From: Rhynchopus sp. YZ270_cl-10
Taxonomy: Eukaryota > Euglenozoa > Diplonemea > Diplonemida > Diplonemidae
DNA: 64,000 bases
Assembly (NCBI GenBank): GCA_964035575.1
Contig: OZ037872.1
Location: forward strand, 744,001 to 808,000
Direction: 5' to 3'
Below, in pieces: positions 1-7,574 of this stretch. The position numbers were made by a program, and so were the translations under genes. How positions within the stretch are numbered: position 1 is the first letter of the stretch; each line of letters starts with the position of its first letter. A model generated the notes under the pieces. That model made no database searches. It was not told where the DNA came from and saw only the letters and a program-made list of their open reading frames with translations.

Positions 1-1493
1 TTCGTCGGACACAGCGTACATCCTATGGATCCTTCTAAGGCGTAGGCGTTGTATGCACAGTCTTGAGGGACGGATGATGTTGTCTTGCAGTACTGTCCAG
101 CAGGGCATACAGTGCAATTTCGTGCGGACCCTAGCGAATAAGTACCTGAAGGACATCCCTGTGGAATTTCTGCAGGATCCCAACAGTAAGACCCCGCCGT
201 GCAAGCATGGCACGTCTCCTCCCCGTACGACGAGTACGTGCCGTATGAAGGAAACCCAACAGAACAGTGCGTGCACTCCTGGTCGCCAAGTTTCGAGTAG
301 TAACCAGGAAGACATGTCTCGGGGTCATTGTAGTTAGTGCTGCAGCTGTGCCCTGCTGGACATGCGATGCAGTACTGCGCGCCAGTGTAGTTCGCTATGT
401 AGTAGCCACCACAGGTTGAATTACAATCAAGGCACTGAGCCAACCCCCCTTGGCTGTAGTGACCAATTTGGCATGCTGTTGGTGTGGCGCTTGCTGTAGA
501 ACATTCATACCCAGCGGGGCACTCCAAGCAGGTGAGGGTCCCTTCAGGTGAGTACTGTCCAAGGGTACATTCAATAAGCTGCGTTGGGTCGGGGCACTTA
601 TACCCTGCAGGACACGCGGAGCAAGACGTGTGGGGAAACAACGACGCCTCCCCTGTCGAACATATCAACGGGTGGCCCGTGGTACTGTTAGACGGGCATG
701 CAAAACCATCCGGGCACAACGTACAATTACTCGCACCTGAGAGAGAATAGAAGCCGGTGGGGCATGGGTACATCTGCGACGACGTTGTATCGGGGCAGTA
801 CTGCATTGCTGGACATGGTGTACACGAGGTAGAGTTCGCATACGCATAGCTCCCCACCTGGCAAGCATACGGCTCTCGAGCTGAAACTCCGTTGATCGGC
901 GACGTACTGGGACACGCCCACCCTGCGGAACAGTATGTACACGACCCTGAGCCTTCTCTTGCATAGCTACCTACGGGACAGCCGACCTCATGGTTCATTG
1001 TACGCGTTGGACAGGCAAACCCTGCAGCACATGGTTGACACGTCGACTCATTCACACTAGCCCACGTACCATCCGCACACGAGGTGCACTCTGTACGATT
1101 CACGTTCGACACTGCGCCATCTGGGCATTGCGTACATGCACCCAACCCTGCATCACTAGTAACAGATCCGTGCGGGCACAATGAGCATTGAACCGACCCC
1201 GGTTGCGAGTAGTACCCGATGGTGCAGTTGACGCACGCCCCTTCGGAGGTGGCACCTTCCACGTAACCGTAGGACCCGGACGGACACGGGTCTGGCGCAC
1301 TGAGGTTCCCTGTGCAGTAGAAACCCATTGAACACTTAACGCACGACGCTGTGCAATTTGAATAGAAGTAGCCCTCTGCACAGCCTTGTTCACAGAGCGA
1401 TGTGCTTGTTGCAGCGTATGCGGGCTGCGGTTCTCTCAGCAGGAACATCATACACAGCAAAGCAACGGCGAGGCCGCTGCATCGTTGCAGCAT
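1..1493 (-). CDS. Large cysteine-rich secreted/surface protein, GCC2/GCC3 (ephrin-receptor-like) repeats, 3' end outside window
   Basis: The minus-strand frame is open from the ATG at 1493 to the left edge (497 complete codons) with no stop, so the gene continues beyond the window. A TAG lies directly before the ATG in frame, which fixes this as the first possible start. Residues 1-27 look like a signal peptide: hydrophobic core AVALLCMMFLL and a plausible cleavage after QPAYA. The rest has about 58 cysteines in 470 residues, arranged as repeated modules such as CPAGYKCP, CPAGYECS and CPAGQYCK followed by GxYS, the pattern of GCC2/GCC3 ephrin-receptor-like repeats. Many Asn-x-Thr/Ser sites (for example NCT) suggest N-glycosylation. 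In protists such proteins are usually secreted or end in a membrane anchor; that part is not visible here. No intron is needed. Family call is from motif pattern; ligand and role are unknown. Confidence 0.85.
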   Translation of the reverse strand, partial: MLQRCSGLAVALLCMMFLLREPQPAYAATSTSLCEQGCAEGYFYSNCTASCVKCSMGFYCTGNLSAPDPCPSGSYGYVEGATSEGACVNCTIGYYSQPGSVQCSLCPHGSVTSDAGLGACTQCPDGAVSNVNRTECTSCADGTWASVNESTCQPCAAGFACPTRTMNHEVGCPVGSYAREGSGSCTYCSAGWACPSTSPINGVSAREPYACQVGSYAYANSTSCTPCPAMQYCPDTTSSQMYPCPTGFYSLSGASNCTLCPDGFACPSNSTTGHPLICSTGEASLFPHTSCSACPAGYKCPDPTQLIECTLGQYSPEGTLTCLECPAGYECSTASATPTACQIGHYSQGGLAQCLDCNSTCGGYYIANYTGAQYCIACPAGHSCSTNYNDPETCLPGYYSKLGDQECTHCSVGFPSYGTYSSYGEETCHACTAGSYCWDPAEIPQGCPSGTYSLGSARNCTVCPAGQYCKTTSSVPQDCAYNAYALEGSIGCTLCPT

Positions 1494-1918
1494 CTAATCG
1501 GCCCAGTCAGGGCCGTCCCTCTGTGTTGAGTGGGTTGAGGTGAGGTGGGTGAGGTGGAGTACGGGGCTTGTCTATTGACGCTTCAAAAAAAAAGGGGGAG
1601 GGGGGTCTATTTTTTACTCGTAGAGTGTTGGCAATACTGCGTGGGGTGCTGGGAGAAGGTAAGGGGATTGTGAGGAATATTGTGATAAAGTCGGCTAGGG
1701 ATAAATACCGTATCTACAAAAATGATGGACCGGGGAAAGTCTCAATTCGGCCTAAAAATCCTAACAACATCATCCAAACAGTCCCAACGTTTTTCCGGGG
1801 GGCTTAGGAATTTTTTGCGTTATTCTTTTTGGCTTCATACCCCCCATCCTCAGCCCAAGAGATGGCAACCTGAGAAGGGCACAAAGCACAATATGGCAAA
1901 CAACCACACTACACTTTA
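1494..1918. other. Intergenic: upstream region of the cysteine-rich gene
   Basis: This gap holds the 5' region of the gene starting at 1493, including a T-run/C-run element at 1585-1615 described separately. From about 1616 to 1918 I see mixed sequence with short open frames on the plus strand (for example 1568-1807) that lack a good start and any recognisable domain. I see no gene. Confidence 0.6.
1585..1615 (-). promoter_or_regulatory. Candidate core promoter element (AT-rich + C-run + T9)
   Basis: Read on the minus strand: AAAAATAGA, then two C-runs (CCCCCC and CCCCC, separated by one T), then nine T. It lies 92 nt before the ATG at 1493. The same order (AT/TATA-like, C-run, T-run) recurs on the coding strand at other minus-strand genes in this window (2303-2325, 6275-6290, 6335-6355, 9201-9220). 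The promoter role is inferred from this recurrence only. Confidence 0.35.
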
Positions 1919-2343
1919 TCAGGCTTCGTCGAGCATCTGAGTCGTCAGCGTATCCATGTCTGCTGCTAAACTGTCAAAGTCGGTAACATCCGCGTCTCCG
2001 GGAGAGTCAAATGCATCTTTGTCCTTGGGATACACAAAGACGTCATTCCCCGTTCGGGCAGAGAATTGCAAAGCTCGTTGTCAGTGCAAATGACTGTCAC
2101 GGAGACCGTTGGCCGTCAGCTTGACTGAAGCAGCCAAGTAGACGACCAGCGGTCTCCAGTAGGTCAATAACCTTTCTTCGTTGGTACTTTAATTCAAAAG
2201 CCCCAACCTTTTTTCGGTCCAACATTTTATAGGTACGGTAAGTGAAAAACACACGGGCTGGAATTCCACGAAAAACCCTAACATGTTAGGCTGTTCGGGA
2301 GGAAAAAAAAAAGGGGGTAAATATACCGCAGACACACCTTCAT
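1919..2343 (-). pseudogene. Small gene with acidic C-terminus; reading frame interrupted
   Basis: Three coding-like stretches lie in different frames. One starts at ATG 2343 (MKVCLR), passes a 49-nt candidate intron (2278-2326, GTATAT...CCTAACATGTTAG) and reads VFRGIPARVFFTYRTYK, then MLDRKKVGAFELKYQRRKV, IDLLETAGRLLGCFSQADG, and stops at TGA 2099-2097. A second frame reads SVTVICTDNELCNSLPERG around 2045-2103. A third reads NDVFVYPKDKDAFDSPGDAD (about 2047-1988) and ends with an acidic tail and MLDEA before TGA 1921-1919. The second and third would join smoothly if the G4 run near 2050 had one more G. Either this is a decaying gene, or it is a real gene with sequencing indels, or it has an intron I have not placed; a 53-nt GTCGTC...GACAG intron would join frames one and two. 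An alternative start is ATG 2225. I do not recognise the family; a PIN/NYN-like fold is only a guess. Confidence 0.4.
2303..2325 (-). promoter_or_regulatory. TATA-like + C5 + T10 element, or polypyrimidine tract of a 49-nt intron
   Basis: Minus strand reads TATATTTACCCCC followed by ten T. Two readings are possible. As an intron part, it is the pyrimidine tract of the candidate intron 2278-2326, with GTATAT at one end and CTAAC shortly before the terminal TAG. As a promoter, it sits 78 nt before an in-frame ATG at 2225, like similar elements upstream of other genes here. The sequence alone does not decide. Confidence 0.35.
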
Positions 2344-3215
2344 GCCAGAGTGCGCGTCTCAAAAAGTGGGTCTTTCCTTCATTCGATAAATTGTTGGACT
2401 CTTGTATAAAGCGCCACTTTCAATTATTTCGCCCCCCGGATGGCTTAACGAAGCCTAAAGACGCTTAACGATAGTTCGGTTGTTAAAAAAATGCAATATT
2501 GTTGACAACGTGGACGTGCAATTTGACCTCTTTAATCTTGAATGTATCGTTGGTTAAAGTTCAGGTTAAAAAGAGGTTAAACGCACAGACGTTTGTCACA
2601 ACGTGCGAGGCATTACCTACCGGCTTGCTATGACTATTGACAAGAGGATGAAGACAACGCCAACCCGTCAGCCTGTCATGTCGAAACTCTGTCCTCCCCC
2701 CTCCCCCAAAAGGATAATCCACTTTATTGTGTACGTGGTTCCTTTTTTTGTAAAGACAAAAAAAAATATATCACCCATTCTCAAACAATGGTACAAAAAG
2801 AAAAAAGTGCCGAAGGGAAAAAAAAAAACGGCCACCAGGCAAGAAGACCACGTTAGTTCTTGAAAATAACCGAATATTTTAGCCTTGTAACTGCTGTACA
2901 AGGCCAAAGAACAGAAATAATAACACGTAGGTTGAACTCAACTGAACTGATTTTGTTTTGTTTTTATTTTATTTTTCCCTTTTTTTTTTGTTTTTTGCTT
3001 TTTGTATTGTTTTGTTTGTTTGTTTTCCCCCTCCCTCCCTCCCTCCCCCCCTCCCCCCATTCTTGGTTTATTTATTTTTTGGTTTTTTGAGTGTCATTTT
3101 TTTTTTGTCAAAAAACCCCCTCCCCCTCCCCGGCCTCCCTCCCCCCTCATCACAACTCCATTATCGCACACGTTTCTTTGTTGTGCCCGTAATTTAACCT
3201 GCAATACATTACGTC
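2344..3215. other. Intergenic: low-complexity spacer between the kinase 3' end and the small gene
   Basis: AT-rich spacer with A-runs (2757-2766, about 2818-2829) and short direct repeats: GCTTAACGA occurs twice near 2443-2471, and GGTTAAA three times at about 2553-2581. From 2948 to 3148 the plus strand is almost entirely pyrimidine, first T-rich then C-rich (separate entry). Open frames on either strand here reflect the low complexity; none shows a domain or a convincing start. I see no gene. Confidence 0.6.
3027..3148 (-). other. G-rich runs with G-quadruplex potential (minus strand)
   Basis: Plus-strand C-runs at 3027-3058 (CCCCCTCCCTCCC and onwards) and 3116-3148 (CCCCCTCCCCCTCCCC and onwards) give, on the minus strand, more than four tracts of three or more G separated by single bases, the pattern of intramolecular G-quadruplexes. 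They lie 68-189 nt downstream of the kinase stop, on its transcribed sense strand, so they may lie in the 3' UTR or near transcription termination. Function is inferred. Confidence 0.5.
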
Positions 3216-6107
3216 TCACACATTCTGGAAGAAAGGTTCCTCGTATAACTGGTTCACAGTAGGGCGCTCTATGGGCTTCCGTTTCAAACTCTTTTCAAGC
3301 ACAGTAAAGAGCGGGGCGGGGAGATCGTTAGGTATCTCAGGACGGCGTTCTCCCTGTGTGGTGTCATTTATTGAAAAACTGAAAACTGAAAACTGAAAAC
3401 TGAAAACTGAAAACTGAAAACTGAAAACTGAAAACTGAAAACTGAAAACTGAAAACTGAAAACTGAAAACTTAAAACTGAAAACTGAAAACTGAAAACTG
3501 AAAACTGAAAACTGAAAACTGAAAACTGAAAACTGAAAACTGAAAACTGAAAACTGAAAACTGAAAACTGAAAACTGAAAACTGAAAACTGAAAACTGAA
3601 AACTGAAAACTGAAAACTGAAAACTGAAAACTGAAAACTGAAAACTGAAAACTGAAAACTGAAAACTGAAAACTGAAAACTGAAAACTGAAAACTGAAAA
3701 CTGAAAACTGAAAACTGAAAACTGAAAACTGAAAACTGAAAACTGAAAACTGAAAACTGAAAACTGAAAACTGAAAACTGAAAACTGAAAACTGAAAACT
3801 GAAAACTGAAAACTGAAAACTGAAAACTGAAAACTGAAAACTGAAAACTGAAAACTGAAAACTGAAAACTGAAAACTGAAAACTGAAAACTGAAAACTGA
3901 AGAATTAACAACGTATTAGAACCACCGGTGTTCACACAAACGTTTTTATGTGCCTGCATGGTATGCTAACCTGCAGGCTTTAGGTGCAGTGAACAAAAAA
4001 AAAAAAAGTTGAAAGATGAATGTGTCTCACGTGCATATCTGAAAGAAAAATATACCTTTTTGTCGTCATCGATGTAGCGAATGATGTGTACGACATCATT
4101 CCCGACTTCACACCACGGGAGCTTCCCTGTAGAGAGCATCAACAACGTGCACCCAAGCGACCAAATGTCAGTTTGCTTACGCGACTCGAACGTGGTGGTG
4201 TCCCCACAGCTTGTGCTTCTGAACAGAATCTCGGGTGCCATAAACGCAAAGGTTCCCACGGGCACTTCAGTATCCTGGGTGAACCCAGAATTGTCGTACG
4301 ACTTTGCAGTACCAAAGTCAGAGAGCTTCACATCCCCAGTTTCCGAAACAAGAATGTTCGCGGGTTTTATATCCTGAAGGGGTTGGGGGATAGAGGTTTT
4401 AGAAAAATATAAAAACAGAATAAGTTGTACGCAAAAACGCCTCAGCGGACCCAGGAATCTAAAGCTACGGTTACTTCGCAGATACAACTAACTTCTGGCA
4501 CACTACAGAGGAGAAAACAAACCTTGTACACAGTACACCACTAAAAGGGGAAAAATGCTGTTTTAGCAACACTAAGGGGGTGGAGAGATTTGGCATACCC
4601 TGTGCACAACGTTGTTATTGTGGAGGTAGCGTAGCCCCGATACAATCTGGCATCCCGTGCGGCGCATCACATTCTCAAGGAGAACTGTTGCCTCTGTGCT
4701 GTTCCCTTTTGCTTTGAGTGCTGCGACCTCTTCGTGTACCCGCGATATCTTGTTGTTCAGTGCCTCGAACATCAGCTCCATGTAGATATCAAGGCAGAGC
4801 GTCTGCTTGTCAAACACAGACCCGTGGTACTGCACAATGTTCGGGTGGGACAGCTTCGCCATGATGCCGATCTCTCTGTTGATCTTGTCCACCTTATCAT
4901 GCGCCACCCCATAAATGCGCTTCACCGCAAGGTACTGCCGCGTCATCTTGTCCTGCGCTTTGAACACCTGTCCAAAGGAACCTCTTCCAATTGGCTGGTT
5001 GTGTAGAATCTCCACTTCACGGGACAAACGTTCGTCGGTTTCAGGCACATCGGACCGCGAGGTGTCGTTTCGTATCAACCCCGAAGAGCCGCAGTCGACA
5101 CTATCCATGAAGCCGTTAGAGGTGAAGGAGATGCTGTGCTGTATCCGCTCAGTGTTCGCTGCCGACAGCGAGGACCCTGTGTGCGAACTCTCATGCCTCT
5201 GAGGCGTTGGATACCCCTCACCAGGTTGCAGCTGCCCATTGGAAGGGACAGGCGGGGATGCAGGTTGGAGTGATGGGGAGGGGCTCGGCTTCGCCACCGC
5301 GTCGCCCACCACAGCACCACACCCCCGCATGAACAAATTCACAGTAGGGTCCCCACAGAGCGTCTCCAAGTAGTTTTTCAACGAATAGTTATAACTTGAT
5401 AAGTTCGATGTAAACGTATGTCCACACAACGGGGTAAAGTGGAAGTCTTTCCTACAAGACACTGGGGTCTTTTCTGCGGAGGGGGAGATCAACAAATGCC
5501 GTGGGCTCGCCTGCTGAGGAAGATACGTCACAGCAAAATGCCCCTTTCTTGAGTGGCTCGGACGCACCAAAAAATCCCCCACAGTGTACATATAGGCACC
5601 ATTGGGATCGGCACCACCATAGGCACCACTGGGAGTCTCGTCCGGTCCACCATAGTAAATTATGTCATTTGCGGCTCGTTGCCTTCTCTTTTTAAGCTCT
5701 TCTTCGACACCTCGGGTGTGCGCGCCGAGGATGAAGAAGCGGCGTTCGTTGAGCCATTTTATGTCGTCCATGAGAGACTGGAGGGGGAAGAACTGGAGGA
5801 AGGAGAGGAACTCCTCGCGTTTGACGCTGACGGAGGGTTTGTTGAGTTGGTCACCTTCGCACTGCATGAGGTAGCGCACAAGGTCGTAGAGGTCGGAGTA
5901 GCTGTTGTTGAAGGTCTGGATGTCGACGTTGCAGGCTTCGGACATCCGCAGCCAGAAGACACTCCACTCAACTTCGTTCTCACCATCTTTGAATATCTCA
6001 GAGATGTGCACAGTCGCAGGAGGCGAAGGTACCAGAGAGCTTGGCGCTGCTGTGGATGCTGACGACGCAGAGGTGCCCGGACACGCATTGCTCCCTCGGC
6101 ACACCAT
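3216..6107 (-). CDS. STE11/MAP3K-like protein kinase with N-terminal STAT-like linker and SH2 domain (3 exons)
   Basis: Exons 6107-4599, 4373-4056 and 3353-3216 join in phase 0 to give 654 residues. The start is ACCATGG; upstream in frame there is only a GTG. Residues 47-140 resemble the STAT linker (EWSVFWLRM; FFPLQSLMDDIKWLN; GVEEELKK). About 174-250 is an SH2 domain with GDFLVRPSHSRKGHFAV, R182 being the phosphotyrosine-binding arginine. A Pro/Ser-rich linker (270-355) precedes the kinase domain: glycine loop GRGSFGQV (374-381), K396, HRDIKPAN (502-509), DFG (522-524), GTFAFMAPE (543-551), DIWSLGCT, and a C-lobe ending RPTVNQLYEEPFF. All catalytic residues are present, so it should be an active Ser/Thr kinase, probably cytoplasmic. 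HR and D of the catalytic loop are split exactly by intron 1. The third-exon acceptor (3354) is my choice among many possible ones. Confidence 0.85.
3354..4055 (-). other. Kinase intron 2 (702 nt) containing the TTTTCAG array
   Basis: Donor AAG|GTATATTTTTC at 4056/4055 and acceptor CACACAG|GGA at 3354/3353 keep phase 0 and join the end of the kinase middle region to PEIPNDLP and the subdomain XI motif. About 75 percent of the intron is the heptamer array. A short pyrimidine-rich stretch with other AG sites lies between 4055 and 3960, so the exact splice path may be more complex. Confidence 0.65.
3379..3901 (-). repeat. Heptamer tandem array (TTTTCAG)n, about 75 copies
   Basis: On the plus strand the unit is CTGAAAA; on the gene-sense strand it is TTTTCAG. 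Copies are essentially identical; one unit near 3470-3476 has T for G, which puts a TAA in one sense frame. A degenerate copy with an extra A flanks it at 3372-3378. The heptamer is open in all three sense frames, giving an FSVFSFQ repeat, which explains the 162-residue open frame here. Each unit ends in pyrimidines plus CAG, the form of a 3' splice site. Confidence 0.95.
4374..4598 (-). other. Kinase intron 1 (225 nt)
   Basis: Donor AGG|GTATGC (4599/4598) and acceptor CCCCTTCAG|GAT (4374/4373) restore HRDIKPANIL exactly, which makes this intron secure. A possible branch site TCTAAAAC lies about 30 nt before the acceptor. Inside it, an 18-nt stretch (4523-4540) is flanked by AG and GT and could act as a cryptic microexon. 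Confidence 0.85.
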
Positions 6108-6274
6108 GGTGTGGTGCCTACCCCCCCACACCCCCCCTTCTATACCTAAAAGTGCAGTACCGTGCAGCAGGCCCCACCCTTCCCGAAGCGGAACCCACTT
6201 CTCTAAGTTGGGGAGGGGGGGGAGAGGATAGGAGGATGAGGATAGATGTTTGGGGGGAAGGTAAGAGTGTTTGC

Positions 6275-6290
6275 AAAAAAGGGGGAAAAT
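6275..6290 (-). promoter_or_regulatory. Candidate core promoter element of the kinase gene (ATTTT-C5-T6)
   Basis: Minus strand reads ATTTTCCCCCTTTTTTGC, 168 nt before the kinase ATG. It matches the C-run/T-run element seen at other genes here but lacks a clear TATA. Confidence 0.3.
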
Positions 6291-6334
6291 TTGTCATATT
6301 ATCCTTGAAAGAGACCTAATGAATCTAGAAGAGC

Positions 6335-6355
6335 AAAAAAAAAGGGGGTATAATA
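6335..6355 (-). promoter_or_regulatory. Candidate core promoter element (TATTATA-C5-T9)
   Basis: Minus strand reads TATTATACCCCC followed by nine T and GC. It is the best copy of the recurrent element, 228 nt before the kinase ATG and downstream of the small gene at 6527-6874, so it most likely serves the kinase gene. Confidence 0.35.
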
Positions 6356-6526
6356 AAAATGCCGTTTAGAGACTCTGAAATGAAACGGCAGAGAGATGAC
6401 TATGTGTGTAATGAGAACCTGAGCGATGTACCATTGCTCGTCAGCAGCACACCTACTTGAAGCGTTGTGAACTCAATAGGGAGACAATAGCGAGGAAAAG
6501 CGTCGAACCACTTTGCTGTTGAACCC

Positions 6527-6874
6527 TCACTGAACCTTTGCCCCCCAGGAGTACTCACGAACAAACGGGGAGACAGCAAATGTTGCAGAAGAACTGGCAC
6601 TCTCAACGACAGCGCGGTTCCGCAGTACAGAAGAGAGCGTGTCCTTCAGAGCCACGCGCAAAGGGCAGCACGACTTCCGAAGACGCGGAGCTGACTTGGG
6701 TGTGATGCGATCAAGACATGCCTTGACCCTTGCAAGAAACCTTACGCCCACCCGATGGCTCCGTGCATTCTTTACGAGGAGACGCTTCCTCTGTGCGTTG
6801 GAACGGCTGAGCAATACCATGCGGGCAACCTGCATCCACACACGGTTCTGGTTGTTCTTACACCAGAGCTTCAT
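6527..6874 (-). CDS. Hypothetical small basic protein (115 residues), doubtful
   Basis: An ATG-started frame of 115 codons ends at TGA 6529-6527. It is rich in Arg and Lys (for example NAQRKRLLVKNARSHRVGVR) with no signal peptide, membrane segment or domain I recognise. Base composition here is less AT-rich than the flanks, as expected for coding DNA, and an AT-rich/T6 element lies directly upstream (6878-6899). A donor-like GTGAGTAC at 6558 could splice to an AG at 6456 (103-nt intron) and end at TAG 6402-6400 with a tail GTSLRFSLHT. An overlapping plus-strand frame (6639-6890) is about as long, so the call could be chance. Confidence 0.3.
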   Translation of the reverse strand: MKLWCKNNQNRVWMQVARMVLLSRSNAQRKRLLVKNARSHRVGVRFLARVKACLDRITPKSAPRLRKSCCPLRVALKDTLSSVLRNRAVVESASSSATFAVSPFVREYSWGAKVQ

Positions 6875-6877
6875 TGC

Positions 6878-6899
6878 AAAAAATGTGTAAATATATTGT
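6878..6899 (-). promoter_or_regulatory. AT-rich/T6 element before the small basic ORF
   Basis: Minus strand reads ATATATTTACACATTTTTTG. It resembles the TATATTTAC + T-run at 2303-2325 but has ACA in place of the C-run. It ends only 4 nt before the ATG at 6874, which is very close for a promoter unless a later ATG (6835) is used. Confidence 0.2.
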
Positions 6900-7574
6900 T
6901 ATGGAACAGCGTCCTGTTGTGGCAAGGTTGTGGGAGGGTTTGGAGGGATGACGTTGCTCTACAAATTGTACTTTTTTTCTTATTTTTTTGACAATTTTTG
7001 GTGGTTGACATACAGACAGTTTTCACTATTCTTTCTGCAGCGGAGATGTACATAAAAATAATATGAAAGAGGTGGGGTTAAACACCCCTTGTGTATCCCA
7101 AACAGCGACATCTTCAATGCAATAAGACAATGTCGAGAGACAAAGGACAAAAAAAAAAAAAAATAAATAAAATAAATAAGAACCCTAAAGAACCTGGCAT
7201 CAGAGCATTTTCAACCCTTTCCCACTGGAAATACTGTTGTCATTTCTGGAAAAAAGTACTGGAAAAAATTAAAGTGCGCCACACGTAGCGCAACCTAAAG
7301 CAACCTGAGAACCCCTCCCCACTCAAAGACAAACGGAAATTTGTCGGAGCAAGCAAGCAACAATTTAATGTTGTTATTTATTTACCCCCCGCCTCACGCC
7401 TGTGCCGTTCTAGCTTTGCAAAACTTCCTTCAGATTGGTCGCGTTGATATACACAAACAAAAAACCGCTCGTGACAGTGTACCAAAAAAGATATAAAAAA
7501 GGTGGCGTAAATGCTTGCACGCACATGAAGAGCACAGAGAATCAAGGGAGAGAAAAAGAAAATGAAAGTGAAAA
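6900..7574. other. Intergenic: AT-rich spacer downstream of the RING gene
   Basis: A-runs dominate (for example 7149-7162, followed by AATAAATAAAATAAATAAG), with T-rich DNA at 6968-7000. Plus-strand frames at 7091-7288 and 7435-7716 lack any domain and overlap homopolymers or the RING gene. I see no gene. Confidence 0.55.

Larger units (their letters stand above)
6108..6526. other. Intergenic: upstream of the kinase gene
   Basis: It contains long G-runs on the minus strand just before the kinase ATG (plus-strand C7 runs at 6121-6127 and 6131-6137) and two T-run/C5 elements (6275-6290 and 6335-6355). From 6400 to 6526 an open minus-strand stretch could be a second exon of the small gene at 6527-6874. 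I see no other gene. Confidence 0.5.

Noticed and set aside
2603-3262. Plus-strand frames in 2603-3262
   Set aside because: Composition (poly-Lys, poly-Phe, poly-Pro) follows A-, T- and C-runs.
3471-3959. 162-residue FSVFSFQ-repeat protein
   Set aside because: It is the heptamer array in a kinase intron; seven bases are open in all frames, so the frame has no coding meaning.
6108-6131. Kinase start at 6131
   Set aside because: That codon is GTG. The first ATG, in ACCATGG context, is at 6107.
4020-6319. Plus-strand open frames opposite the kinase (for example 5553-6062)
   Set aside because: They are antisense shadows of a gene with complete domains; none has a recognisable domain.
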